DNA of 64,000 bases from Streptomyces sp. NBC_00620 (GCF_026341825.1 NZ_JAPENY010000002.1:2513001-2577000), one strand, 5' to 3'; positions 25,800 to 34,482 are shown, counted from the stretch's first letter. The notes: generated from the sequence alone by a model not told the origin. A program made the numbers and translations.

Positions 25800-26542
25800 T
25801 ATGGCGTGTCCTGTGGGTTCGGGGCCGGTACGCCCTGGGCGGGACGGCCGATGAACCGGTATCCCACGGCCCGTACGGTGCCCACGAATCGGGGCGCGTT
25901 CGCGTCGTCGCGCAGCGCCCGCCGCAGCGTACGAATGTGTACGTCCACGAGTCGTTCGTCACCGAAGAAGTCCTCGCCCCACACCTGGGTGAGCAGACCG
26001 CGCCGGGTGAACACGCGGCCGGGAGCACGGGCCATGGCGACCAGCAGGTCGAAGTCGAGGGCGGACAGTTCCGCCGTATGGTCGCCGTCGATCACGACCG
26101 TCCGCGTGGCCGGATCGGCGATGAGGCCGTCGAAGCGGAGTGTGCCGTCGTCGTCCGGAGCCCCTCCGGGGCCGTTGTCGGTGCGCCGCAGGATGGCCCG
26201 TACCCGCAGGGCGAGTTCGCGTGGGCTGAACGGTTTGGTGACGTAGTCGTCGCTGCCGTTGGTGAAGCCGATGAGCCGGTCCACCTCTTCGGTCCGCGCG
26301 GTGAGCATGATGACGGGGACCTGGCTGGACTGCCGGATCCGGCGCAGTACCTGGAAGCCGTCGAGGCCCGGCAGCATCACGTCGAGGACCACCAGGTCGG
26401 GCCGGTTCTGGGCGACGGCCCGCAACCCGGAAGGCCCGTCGGCGGCCTCCACCACCTGGAACCCGTCCGCCTCCAGATAACCGCGCACGGTCATCCGGAT
26501 CTTGGGTTCGTCATCGACGACCAGAACGCGCTGTGTACTCAT
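25799..26542 (-). CDS. OmpR-family response regulator
   Basis: A 247-residue regulator. The receiver domain has acidic pair D10-D11, phospho-acceptor D54 in VVLDVMLPG, and K in YVTKPFSP. The C-terminal winged helix contains LDFDLLVAMARAPGRVFTR and VDVHIRTLRRAL. It starts at ATG 26542 and overlaps the end of the transporter-glycosyltransferase fusion by 32 bases. That long overlap may be a by-product of the rearrangement there. It works with the kinase whose start codon it overlaps. Confidence 0.92.
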   Translation of the reverse strand: MSTQRVLVVDDEPKIRMTVRGYLEADGFQVVEAADGPSGLRAVAQNRPDLVVLDVMLPGLDGFQVLRRIRQSSQVPVIMLTARTEEVDRLIGFTNGSDDYVTKPFSPRELALRVRAILRRTDNGPGGAPDDDGTLRFDGLIADPATRTVVIDGDHTAELSALDFDLLVAMARAPGRVFTRRGLLTQVWGEDFFGDERLVDVHIRTLRRALRDDANAPRFVGTVRAVGYRFIGRPAQGVPAPNPQDTP

Positions 26543-27998
26543 CGTGCTCACTTTCCGGCACAGGCGTGGCAAGGGTCCCGGCCACTGCTGCGGATTCTCC
26601 GGCGGCCCGGAGGTACAGGTCCTCGAATGCCGCCAGCGTACGGCGGATGTCGTGCTCGGCGACGATTTCCCTGCCGGCTTCGCCCATCCGCAGGCGGGCC
26701 ACGGGATCGCGAAGAAGGAGGTTCTCCGGCATGAAGTGGTTGGTGGCCACCACGGGTGTCCCACGCCGCTGTGCGGCGGCCGCCAGCGCCCGGCAGACGG
26801 AGAAGTGGGACTGGATGTGCACCACGTCAGGGGAGAGCCGGTCCAGCAGACGGGCCATGGGCCGGGCGGTCTGCCAGGGCAGGCAGACGCGGAAGGCGGG
26901 ATGGAAAAGGGTTCGGTGGGAGGCGATCCGGTGCACGGTGATCCCCTTCTCCACGGCGGTACCGGGGCCCGCCTCCGTCGCGGGGCAGACGATGTGGACC
27001 TCGTGCCCCCGGCCCAGGAGCCCCTCGGCGAGCCGCTGGGTGAAGTTCGCGGCGCCGTTCACGTCCGGCGGGAAGGTGTCGGCGCCGATGACGATTCGCT
27101 GGGAGCGGGGGCCTTGCAGGACGTACTTCGGCGGTTCTGAGGGTCGACTACCCGCGGTGAGGTGGGGAAAGGGAGTTGAACGGGTGATGTGGAGCACCCC
27201 CGTGAGCGCCAGCGCCCAGCAGGCCAGGGCTGTGCCGACGGTGGCCGGGGCGAGCCCGGGGGCCTCGCCGAGCAGACCGACCCCGATCACCACGGCGACG
27301 AACGGATCGACGAGGGTGAGGCAGGCGACCGTGACCTCGGGCGGCCCCGCGGCCTGGGCGCCCTGCGTGAGCCAGAAACCGGCGAGGGCTGCGAGGCCCA
27401 GTCCGGCGAGCGTGCCGCACAGCGCCCCGCTCACACCGGATGACGTGAACTCCTCACCGGCCGCCCGCAGTAGCACCGACATACAGCCGTAGGCGCTCCC
27501 GGCGCCGACGGCTCGCGCCACACAACGGCCTTGGCCGGGCAGCACGTTGGAAAGCCCCGCGCAGCAGGTCACGATCAGCAGGACCAGGGCCCCGGCCTGG
27601 AACTGGGCCGCCGTCGTGACGGAAGTGGCGACGGTGGCACCCGAAGCGATCACCGCGAAGGTCCCCGTCCCGACGACGATCGCGGCCAGCGCCAGCCCCG
27701 TGGCCCGGTCGAGCCCAGTACGGCGGACCCGCAGTCCCCAGAGCACGCTCACCACGACGGCACTCACACCGAGCGGTTGCACGACGGTCACGGGCGCCAG
27801 TCGCAAGGACGTGATGTGCAGTGTCGTACCGGCTCCCAGCAGGGCGAGCCCGGCCAGCCAGCGCGGTCGCCGCACGACAGCAGACAGCGCGGTCGGCTTC
27901 TCTCGGGAGACTTGGTGGGTCGCGTCGTACTGGAGTCGCGCGCCCGCCGCGTAGCAGCACGCGTTCAACAGGCTCAGGATGATGGCCAGTTCGGTCAT
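26511..27998 (-). CDS. DMT transporter fused to an internally deleted GT4 glycosyltransferase
   Basis: A 495-residue protein. Residues 1-275 form a multi-helix DMT/EamA-like transporter (MTELAIILSLLNACCYAAG to ALACWALALTGVL). After a short linker, residues 302-428 match the N-terminal Rossmann half of GT4 glycosyltransferases (IVIGADTFPPDVNGAANF, PDVVHIQSHF, VVATNHFMPENLL). Then the text jumps to the extreme C-terminal helix of such enzymes (RDPVARLRMGEAGREIVAEHD). The sugar-nucleotide-binding domain, roughly 200-250 residues, is missing in frame, so transferase activity is very unlikely. The junction lies near 26707-26722. ATG 27998 overlaps the upstream small gene (TGATG). Confidence 0.8.
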   Translation of the reverse strand: MTELAIILSLLNACCYAAGARLQYDATHQVSREKPTALSAVVRRPRWLAGLALLGAGTTLHITSLRLAPVTVVQPLGVSAVVVSVLWGLRVRRTGLDRATGLALAAIVVGTGTFAVIASGATVATSVTTAAQFQAGALVLLIVTCCAGLSNVLPGQGRCVARAVGAGSAYGCMSVLLRAAGEEFTSSGVSGALCGTLAGLGLAALAGFWLTQGAQAAGPPEVTVACLTLVDPFVAVVIGVGLLGEAPGLAPATVGTALACWALALTGVLHITRSTPFPHLTAGSRPSEPPKYVLQGPRSQRIVIGADTFPPDVNGAANFTQRLAEGLLGRGHEVHIVCPATEAGPGTAVEKGITVHRIASHRTLFHPAFRVCLPWQTARPMARLLDRLSPDVVHIQSHFSVCRALAAAAQRRGTPVVATNHFMPENLLLRDPVARLRMGEAGREIVAEHDIRRTLAAFEDLYLRAAGESAAVAGTLATPVPESEHDEYTARSGRR

Positions 27999-28222
27999 CA
28001 ACGCCTCCGGCCGACGCGCAGCATGTCGGCCATCGCGAACAGCAGGGCGATCTCAAGACCCAGCATCACCCGCTCGGCCAGTGAGGCGCCCGCCGCATGT
28101 CGGTGCACCAGTCCGCTGAGGGCGAGCAGGGCCGAGCCGGTGAGGGCGGAGTGCGCCGCCGACGCCGGCCGGCCGTGACCACCGTGGTCGGCAGCGGCGT
28201 GCGGTGAGAGGAGAACGTGCAT
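27998..28222 (-). CDS. Small membrane protein, unknown function
   Basis: A 74-residue protein with two hydrophobic segments (SALTGSALLALSGLV and VMLGLEIALLFAMADML) and a His/Gly-rich N-terminus (DHGGHGR). It is the first gene of the operon leading to the DMT fusion and the two-component pair, with a one-base TGATG overlap to the next gene. ATG 28222 is chosen because the upstream frame lacks membrane-protein character. I do not recognise a family. Confidence 0.6.
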   Translation of the reverse strand: MHVLLSPHAAADHGGHGRPASAAHSALTGSALLALSGLVHRHAAGASLAERVMLGLEIALLFAMADMLRVGRRR

Positions 28223-28401
28223 GACCGCCAGACAACGGGCGGCCGATAAGTCACGTACCACTCGCCGTATGAAGCTTCCGTGAAGCGGAGCCCGGTGCTC
28301 CTGACCGGGGCTACGCAGCGACCGTTGCGGGAGAGGCGGTTCAATACCGCTGTGGCGGGACCGTAGCGTCGTCGAAGTGCAGCGGCAATATGGAGAACAA
28401 A

Positions 28402-28413
28402 ATTGTTGACAAT
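28402..28413. promoter_or_regulatory. Candidate GntR operator upstream of the regulator gene
   Basis: ATTGTTGACAAT is a palindrome of five-base arms around TG, 50 bases before the GntR gene start, in an AT-rich stretch. A related motif (TTGTTAACAA) precedes the transporter gene of the same cluster at 32807. The shared core TTGTTrACAA suggests autoregulation plus control of the transporter. Confidence 0.55.
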
Positions 28414-28462
28414 CTTGTTGGACTAGATTTAGGTTCGACAGGCACTCACTCAGGGAGGGCAC

Positions 28463-29113
28463 ATGCCGAAAGAAGCCCGTCCGAGCACCGGAGAGCAGGC
28501 CAAGCAGCACGCGCTCACGCAGCTGCGGCAGGCGATTCTGCGCGGCGACATGGCACCGGCCCAGCGGCTGGTGGAGAACGAGCTCGCTGAGCAGTTCGGT
28601 GTGACACGGGCCAGCGTCCGGGCAGCGCTGATCGAGCTGGAGTCGGAGGGACTGGTAGAGCGGATCCGCAACCGGGGATCACGGGTGCGGGTGGTGACGG
28701 TCGAGGAAGCGGTGGCCATCACCGAGTGCCGTATGGCCCTCGAAGGGCTGTGCGCGGCCAAGGCGGCCGTCGCGGCCAGCGACGAACAGCTGGCCGAGCT
28801 GGCGGACTTGGGCAAGGCGATGACCAAGGCCGTGGCCGACGGCGAGCCGATCACCTACTCCGAGCTCAATAGCGAAGTGCACGCCCGGGTAAGGCAGTTC
28901 AGCGGCCAGCAGGTGGCCGTGGAGCTGCTGGATCGGCTCAACGCGCAGCTGGTGCGTCACCGTTTCCAGCTCGCGCTCAGGCCAGGTCGGCCACAGCAGT
29001 CCCTGAGCGAGCATCTGGCCATGATCGAGGCGATCACGGCCAGGGACCCGCAGGCGGCCGAAGCGGCCGTCCGCGCCCACCTCAGCAGCGTGATCGACGC
29101 GTTGCGCGACTGA
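28463..29113 (+). CDS. GntR-family (FCD) transcriptional regulator
   Basis: A 216-residue regulator. An N-terminal winged helix-turn-helix is visible in LTQLRQAILRGDM, LAEQFGVTRASVRAAL and GLVERIRNRGSRV. A helical FCD ligand domain follows, with candidate metal or ligand residues in ECRMALEG, SEVHARV and SEHLAMIEAI. Ribosome site GGGAGG precedes ATG 28463. It is the promoter-proximal gene of the ring-cleavage operon and is likely released by an aromatic acid or a pathway intermediate. Confidence 0.88.
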   Translation: MPKEARPSTGEQAKQHALTQLRQAILRGDMAPAQRLVENELAEQFGVTRASVRAALIELESEGLVERIRNRGSRVRVVTVEEAVAITECRMALEGLCAAKAAVAASDEQLAELADLGKAMTKAVADGEPITYSELNSEVHARVRQFSGQQVAVELLDRLNAQLVRHRFQLALRPGRPQQSLSEHLAMIEAITARDPQAAEAAVRAHLSSVIDALRD

Positions 29114-29158
29114 CGCGGCCGAGGCGGGCGCACACCTGTCCACCAAGGAGAGTTGAGC

Positions 29159-29911
29159 ATGACGCACGGCTACGCGCCCGCCACCCCACCACGATCAACG
29201 CTTGTCGTCACCGCGCATGCCGGAGATTTCGTGTGGCGGGCCGGTGGCGCGATCGCCCTGGCCGCCTCCCGCGGAGAGAAGGTCACCATCGCGTGCCTGA
29301 CCTTCGGCGAGCGCGGCGAGTCCGCCAAGGCCTGGCGCGAGGGCAGGAACCTCGAGGAGATCAAGGCGATACGCCGCGAGGAGGCCGAGAAGGCCGCCGC
29401 CACCCTCGGCGCCGAGGTCCGCTTCTTCGACGCCGGCGACTACCCGCTGGTCGCCACCGCCGAGCTGACCGACCAGCTGGTGGCCGTGTACCGCGAGACC
29501 CAGCCCGACGTCGTGCTCACCCACCCCGTCGAGGACCCGTACAACGGCGACCACCCGGCCGCCAACCGGATGGCGCTCGAGGCCCGCGTCCTCGCGCAGG
29601 CCATCGGCTACCCCGGCCCGGGCGAGATCATCGGCGCCCCGCCGGTCTTCTACTTCGAGCCGCACCAGCCCGAGATGAGCGGCTTCAAGCCCGAGGTGCT
29701 CCTCGACATCACCGAGGTCTGGGAGACCAAGCGCAAGGCGATGGAGTGCCTCGGCGCCCAGCAGCACCTGTGGGACTACTACACCGACCTCGCCGTCCGC
29801 CGCGGCGTCCAGCTCAAGCGCAACGCGGGTCCCAACCTGGGCCTGGCCCACAAGACCATGGCCGAGGCCTACATGCGCCCCTACCCGCAGATCGCGAAGG
29901 AACTGGCATGA
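29159..29911 (+). CDS. galB: 4-Oxalomesaconate hydratase (GalB-type, PIG-L fold)
   Basis: A 250-residue LmbE/PIG-L-like protein. The N-terminal metal motif reads TAHAGDFVWRAGGAIAL, the GalB form rather than the AHPDDE of sugar deacetylases; a further histidine is in YNGDHPAANR. GalB hydrates 4-oxalomesaconate to 4-carboxy-4-hydroxy-2-oxoadipate in gallate degradation. Ribosome site AAGGAG fits ATG 29159 better than a TTG at 29153. The stop overlaps the aldolase gene. The operon partners make the hydratase assignment much more likely than deacetylation. Confidence 0.82.
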   Translation: MTHGYAPATPPRSTLVVTAHAGDFVWRAGGAIALAASRGEKVTIACLTFGERGESAKAWREGRNLEEIKAIRREEAEKAAATLGAEVRFFDAGDYPLVATAELTDQLVAVYRETQPDVVLTHPVEDPYNGDHPAANRMALEARVLAQAIGYPGPGEIIGAPPVFYFEPHQPEMSGFKPEVLLDITEVWETKRKAMECLGAQQHLWDYYTDLAVRRGVQLKRNAGPNLGLAHKTMAEAYMRPYPQIAKELA

Positions 29912-30618
29912 GCGGCGTGATCATCACCAACCCGCCGAAGGCGGACCTCAAGGACGTCGAGGCGCTCGCCGGATACGGCGTCGCCACCGTCCACGAGGCG
30001 ATGGGCCGCACCGGTCTGCTCGGCACGCACCTGCGCCCGGTCCAGCAGGACACCCGGGTCGCCGGTACCGCGGTCACGGTGCTCAGCTGGCCCGGCGACA
30101 ACCTCATGATCCACGCGGCGGTCGAGCAGTGCGGTGAGGGCGACATCCTGGTCGTCACCACCACCTCGCCCTCCACCGACGGCATGTTCGGCGAGCTGTT
30201 CGCCACCGCGCTCAAGCAGCGCGGGGTGCGCGGAGTGGTGACCAACGCGGGCATCCGCGACACCGCCGAACTGCGCGAGATGGGCTTCCCGGCCTGGGCC
30301 GCCGCGGTCAGCCCGCAGGGCACCGTCAAGGCGACCGGCGGGTCGGTCAACGTGCCCGTGGTGATCGGCGGCCAGCTCATCCGTCCCGGTGACGTGATCC
30401 TCGCCGACGACGACGGCGTGGTCTGCGTGCCCCGTGAGCAGGCCCGCCAGGCGGCCGAGGCGTCCGAGGCCCGTGAGAACAAGGAGGCCGCGACCCGCGC
30501 CGCCTTCATCGAGGGCCAGCTCGGACTCGACCGGTACGGCCTGCGCGAGACCCTCGTACGTCTCGGCGTGACCTACCAGTCGTACGACGACCACGTGCGG
30601 GACGGAGCCGAGTCGTGA
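29908..30618 (+). CDS. galC: 4-Carboxy-4-hydroxy-2-oxoadipate aldolase (GalC/LigK, RraA-like)
   Basis: A 236-residue RraA-fold class II aldolase splitting 4-carboxy-4-hydroxy-2-oxoadipate into pyruvate and oxaloacetate. Motifs include VATVHEAMGRTGLL near residue 25, GDILVVTTT, GVVTNAGIRDTAEL (the R-D metal/substrate motif) and PGDVILADDDGVVCVP. Its ATG overlaps the galB stop and its TGA overlaps the galD GTG, so the three are translationally coupled. Confidence 0.88.
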   Translation: MSGVIITNPPKADLKDVEALAGYGVATVHEAMGRTGLLGTHLRPVQQDTRVAGTAVTVLSWPGDNLMIHAAVEQCGEGDILVVTTTSPSTDGMFGELFATALKQRGVRGVVTNAGIRDTAELREMGFPAWAAAVSPQGTVKATGGSVNVPVVIGGQLIRPGDVILADDDGVVCVPREQARQAAEASEARENKEAATRAAFIEGQLGLDRYGLRETLVRLGVTYQSYDDHVRDGAES

Positions 30619-31700
30619 CAGTGCCTGACGAGGCGCGCTGCATGCTCATGCGCGGCGGCACCTCCAAGGGCGCCTACTTCCTGGCCGAGGACCTCCCCGC
30701 CGACGCCGGAGCCCGCGACGACCTGCTGCTGCGCGTCATGGGCAGCCCCGACCCGCGCCAGATCGACGGCCTGGGCGGGGCGCACCCCCTGACCAGCAAG
30801 GTGGCCGTGGTCTCCGCCTCGGCGGACCCGGAGGCGGACGTCGACTACCTGTTCCTTCAGGTCGGGGTCGACAGGCCCGAGGTGTCCGACCGGCAGAACT
30901 GCGGCAACCTGCTCGCCGGGGTCGGCCCGTTCGCCGTCGAACGCGGACTGGTCGCCGCCGGGGACGGACGGACGTCCGTACGGATCCGCATGGTGAACTC
31001 CGGGGACCTCGCCGTCGCGAGCTTCCCCACCCCGGGCGGGCGCGTCGACTACTCCGGCACGGCCGAGATCTCCGGTGTGCCGGGGACGGCCGCGCCGGTC
31101 GTGATCGAGTTCCCGCAGGGCTCCGGTCCGCTGCTGCCCACCGGACATGCCCGCGACATCGTCGCCGACACCCCGGTGACCTGCGTGGACAACGGAATGC
31201 CGACCGTCCTGATCGCCGCAGCCTCCCTCAAGGTCACCGGCTACGAGAGCCCCAAGGACCTGGAGGAGGATCTGACCCTGGCCGACCGGCTCCGGGAGAT
31301 CCGGCTCGAGGCCGGCAAGCTGATGGGGCTCGGCGACGTGGAAGGCACCACGGTGCCCAAGCTCAGCCTGCTGGCGGCGCCGCTGGACGGCGGCGCGGTC
31401 ATGACCCGCACCTTCATCCCGGTGCGCTGCCACACCTCGATCGGGGTCCTGGGCGCCGCCAGCGTCGCCGCGGGACTGCGCGTCGAGGGCGGCGTGGGCG
31501 AGGGCGTGGCACGCCTGCCCGCACAGGGGGACCGGCTGCGCATCGAGCACCCCAGCGGGTTCCTCGACATCGAAGCCGGTATCGCATACGACGCCGAGGG
31601 CGTCCCCGTGGCCCGACGCACCGCCGTCGTCCGCACCGCACGAAAAATCTTCGACGGCACGGTCTTCGCCCGGCCGGCCGGAGCCGCACAACACCTGTAA
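30615..31700 (+). CDS. galD: 4-Oxalomesaconate tautomerase (GalD, PrpF family)
   Basis: A 361-residue PrpF-like isomerase with the two-lobed diaminopimelate-epimerase fold. N-terminal CMLMRGGTSKGAYF is diagnostic. The family cysteine is in RQNCGNLLAGVG, and GGAHPLTSKVA and HTSIGVLGAASVA follow. GalD converts the keto form of 4-oxalomesaconate to the enol for hydration by GalB. The GTG start overlaps galC. It ends 10 bases before the dioxygenase gene. Confidence 0.87.
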   Translation: MTVPDEARCMLMRGGTSKGAYFLAEDLPADAGARDDLLLRVMGSPDPRQIDGLGGAHPLTSKVAVVSASADPEADVDYLFLQVGVDRPEVSDRQNCGNLLAGVGPFAVERGLVAAGDGRTSVRIRMVNSGDLAVASFPTPGGRVDYSGTAEISGVPGTAAPVVIEFPQGSGPLLPTGHARDIVADTPVTCVDNGMPTVLIAAASLKVTGYESPKDLEEDLTLADRLREIRLEAGKLMGLGDVEGTTVPKLSLLAAPLDGGAVMTRTFIPVRCHTSIGVLGAASVAAGLRVEGGVGEGVARLPAQGDRLRIEHPSGFLDIEAGIAYDAEGVPVARRTAVVRTARKIFDGTVFARPAGAAQHL

Positions 31701-31710
31701 GGAGGCCCAC

Positions 31711-32661
31711 ATGGCCCCGCCGCTCGGCGACATCGCCCACCTCGGGCACGTCGAACTGCTCACCCCGGACCTGGACGCCAGTCTGAGGTTCTTCACCGAC
31801 TACCTCGGCCTGACGGTCAACGGGCAGAACGGTGACTCGTACTACCTGCGCACCTGGGACGACTACGAGCACCACAGTCTGGTCCTCACCGCCCACGAGA
31901 CCGCGGGCATGCGCCGCACCGCGCTGCGTGCCTCCAGCGAGGAGGCCCTGCAACGGCGGGTCAAGGAGCTGGAGAGCGCGGGCCACGAGGGCCGCTGGAC
32001 CGAGGACGAGCCCGGCATCGGCCCGATGTACGTCACCACGGACCCCGACGGCCACGAGATCGCCCTGTACTGGGAGTCCGAGTGGTACCAGGCCCCGGAC
32101 GAGCTCAAGCCGGGCCTGAAGAACCAGCCCCAGGCAAAGCCCGGCCACGGCGTGGGCGTGCGTCGCCTGGACCACGTCAACTACCTCGCCGCCGATGTCG
32201 CCGCCAACGCCGACTTCCACCAGCAGGTCCTCGGCGCCCGACCGACCGAGCAGATCCAGCTCGACGACGGCAGGATCGCCGCGAAGTGGCTGACGTTCAC
32301 GAACAAGTCGTACGACGTCGTCTACACCGAGGACTGGACGGGCTCGCGCGGCCGGCTGCACCACATCGCGTTCGCGACCGACACCCGCGAGGACATCCTG
32401 CGCGCCGCGGACCTCGCCATCGACACCGGCGTGTTCATCGAGACAGGGCCGCACAAGCACGCCATCCAGCAGACGTTCTTCCTGTACGTCTACGAGCCGG
32501 GCGGCAACCGCATCGAGCTGTGCAACCCGCTCACGCGGCTGGTGCTGGCCCCCGACTGGCCGCTGATCACCTGGACCAAGGAAGAGCGGGCCAAGGGGCA
32601 GGCCTGGGGTCTGAAGACCATCGAGTCGTTCCACACGCACGGCACACCGCCCGTCGGCTGA
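31711..32661 (+). CDS. Type I (VOC) extradiol ring-cleavage dioxygenase
   Basis: A 316-residue two-domain vicinal-oxygen-chelate dioxygenase of the catechol 2,3-dioxygenase kind, which opens a dihydroxylated ring next to the diol using Fe(II) or Mn(II). The C-terminal metal triad is H155 (RRLDHVNY), H217 (RLHHIAF) and E269 (GGNRIEL). A His-rich GPHKH and Y261 provide the usual acid-base residues. A strong AAGGAGG precedes ATG 31711. In known gallate clusters this slot is held by the unrelated type II enzyme GalA. Here it is the only ring-cleaving enzyme visible. Confidence 0.85.
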   Translation: MAPPLGDIAHLGHVELLTPDLDASLRFFTDYLGLTVNGQNGDSYYLRTWDDYEHHSLVLTAHETAGMRRTALRASSEEALQRRVKELESAGHEGRWTEDEPGIGPMYVTTDPDGHEIALYWESEWYQAPDELKPGLKNQPQAKPGHGVGVRRLDHVNYLAADVAANADFHQQVLGARPTEQIQLDDGRIAAKWLTFTNKSYDVVYTEDWTGSRGRLHHIAFATDTREDILRAADLAIDTGVFIETGPHKHAIQQTFFLYVYEPGGNRIELCNPLTRLVLAPDWPLITWTKEERAKGQAWGLKTIESFHTHGTPPVG

Positions 32662-32712
32662 CGACGGCCGGGACGGTCTCACAGGGCGAGAACAAGCCAC
32701 TGAAAATGGGCG

Positions 32713-32738
32713 GGGCGGCACACTGCTGTGTGCCGCCC
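32713..32738 (+). terminator. Intrinsic terminator after the dioxygenase gene
   Basis: A perfect 11-bp stem (32713-32723 with 32728-32738, loop TGCT) is followed by GTACCCTTTT. It separates the catabolic operon from the transporter gene, which then needs its own promoter. Confidence 0.7.
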
Positions 32739-32805
32739 GTACCCTTTTACCTGCGCATTCCTTTGCGTCCTGGTCCCTGGTGGCCGTGTCTTGATTGTTG
32801 CTGAG

Positions 32806-32817
32806 ATTGTTAACAAA
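32806..32817. promoter_or_regulatory. Candidate GntR operator upstream of the transporter
   Basis: ATTGTTAACAAA contains the perfect 10-base palindrome TTGTTAACAA (32807-32816). It follows a half-copy ATTGTTG at 32794 and precedes CCGTTGACAC. The core matches the motif before the GntR gene at 28402, about 4.4 kb away. It lies about 125 bases before the transporter ATG. Confidence 0.55.
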
Positions 32818-32942
32818 ACCGTTGACACTCGGGTTGATGAATCCTTAGCGTCTCTCCCACCAACTCGGGTCAGCCGCATGAGCCGCGACGACCCTCCCGT
32901 ACTCCCTCCAGGGACACGCCTCCCGGACGAGAGGAAACAACG

Positions 32943-34268
32943 ATGTCTCCCTCCACCGCTCTCCCTGCCCGCGGCGGGGCCAAACTGGCCCTGCTGGTGG
33001 TCGGCCTGTGCTGGCTGGTCGTTCTGTTCGACGGCCTCGACATGTTCATCTACGGCTCCGTGCTGCCGCACATGCTGGAGACCAAGGCGCTTGGCATCGA
33101 CCCCTCCAAGGCCGGCGACGTCGGCTCCTACGCCACGTTCGGCATGCTGATCGGTGCCCTTTCCTCCGGCACCGTCAGCGACTGGGTGGGCCGCAAGAAG
33201 ACGATCATCGTCTCCACCGCCGTCTTCTCCCTGGCCTCCGCGCTCTGCGCCTCCGCCAACAGCCTGGACATCTTCAGCCTCGGCCGCTTCCTGGCGGGCC
33301 TCGGCCTCGGCGGCCTGCTGCCGAGCGCGATCACCCTGGTCACCGAGTACGCCCCGCGCGGCCGCGGCGCCCTGGTCGTCGGCTCCCTGATGACCGCCCA
33401 CCAGACCGGCGGAATCGTCGCCGCCTTCGTGGCGAAGTGGACCGGCGACTGGCGCACCTCCTTCTGGATCTGCGTGATCCCGCTCTTCATCGGCGTCCCG
33501 CTGGCGGCCAAGTACCTGCCCGAGTCGATGGCCTTCCTCCAGGCCAAGGGACGCGACCAGGACGCCCTGGCTCTCGCCGACCGCTACGGCGTGGACCTGG
33601 CCGCCAAGGACAAGGCCCGCCAGGCCGCCGGTGAGCGCTGGGGCGCCCTCGCCGCCCTGTTCCGCGGTCGCCTGTGGGTCCAGACCCTGTTCTTCTGGCT
33701 CGCCTCCTTCGGCGGACTCCTGCTGGTCTACGGCGTCTCCCAGTGGCTGCCGACGATGATGCGCGCCGCCGGCTACGACCTCGGCTCCTCGCTCAACTTC
33801 GTCATCGTCATCAACCTCGGCGGCATCGTCGGCATGCTGATCGGCGGCCGGCTCACCGACAAGTTCGGCGGCTCGCGCATCGCCGCCCTCTGGTTCGGCG
33901 CCACCGCCGTCGGCGTCTACCTGCTCAGCGTCCACATGCCGCTGGCCCTCACCTACATAGTCGTCTTCCTGACCGGCCTGTTCCTCTTCAGCGCCCAGGC
34001 GATGATCTACGCGACGGTGGCCGCCCGCGCCGACGCCGAGAACCGCGCCACCGCGGTCGGCTGGGTCTCGGGCATGGGCCGCTTCGGTGCCGTCTTCGGC
34101 CCGTGGCTGGGCGGTCAGCTGCTCGCCACCGGCTCGAACTCCGCGGGCTTCGTCGCCTTCGCCATCGCGGGCGTCTTCTCGCTGGTGTTCGTCAGCCTGA
34201 CCGGCCTGCGCAGCGTCCGGTCGACGCCGGACGTGGAGGTGCCGAAGCAGCTGGCCACCACCGGCTGA
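32943..34268 (+). CDS. AAHS-family aromatic acid:H+ symporter (MFS)
   Basis: A 441-residue twelve-helix transporter of the PcaK/BenK/GalT group. Signature pieces are LFDGLDMFIYGSVLPH in helix 1 with the acidic GLD motif, SDWVGRKK in the first cytoplasmic loop, GRFLAGLGLGGLLPSAITL in helix 4 and RTSFWICVIPLF. It probably imports the aromatic acid degraded by the upstream operon. It has its own promoter region with the shared TTGTTrACAA motif and is closed by an 18-bp hairpin. Confidence 0.88.
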   Translation: MSPSTALPARGGAKLALLVVGLCWLVVLFDGLDMFIYGSVLPHMLETKALGIDPSKAGDVGSYATFGMLIGALSSGTVSDWVGRKKTIIVSTAVFSLASALCASANSLDIFSLGRFLAGLGLGGLLPSAITLVTEYAPRGRGALVVGSLMTAHQTGGIVAAFVAKWTGDWRTSFWICVIPLFIGVPLAAKYLPESMAFLQAKGRDQDALALADRYGVDLAAKDKARQAAGERWGALAALFRGRLWVQTLFFWLASFGGLLLVYGVSQWLPTMMRAAGYDLGSSLNFVIVINLGGIVGMLIGGRLTDKFGGSRIAALWFGATAVGVYLLSVHMPLALTYIVVFLTGLFLFSAQAMIYATVAARADAENRATAVGWVSGMGRFGAVFGPWLGGQLLATGSNSAGFVAFAIAGVFSLVFVSLTGLRSVRSTPDVEVPKQLATTG

Positions 34269-34286
34269 CCGAGCGGACGGGAGACA

Positions 34287-34327
34287 CGCGCCTGGGCCGG
34301 ACCCGAAGAGGGTCCGGCCCAGGCGCG
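34287..34327. terminator. Very strong intrinsic hairpin
   Basis: A perfect 18-bp inverted repeat (34287-34304 and 34310-34327) with loop GAAGA begins 19 bases after the transporter stop. Confidence 0.85.
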
Positions 34328-34482
34328 TTCGCGTCACGAGGGTGCCGACGAGGGCCGCGCATGCGGAGAAGTGCCGAGAAGTAACGCTCTGTACACCGCC
34401 GAGGAGGGGATGTCCATGTGGTGTTGGGTACCAAGAACGTTTCCCCATTGCCCTGGCCGCCGCAGGATGCTGGAGTGATCCC

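Noticed and set aside
29159..29911. PIG-L protein as a GlcNAc deacetylase (mycothiol or lincosamide type)
   Set aside because: The N-terminal motif is the GalB form (AHAGDFVWRAGG) rather than AHPDDE, and the coupled neighbours are GalC and GalD homologues.
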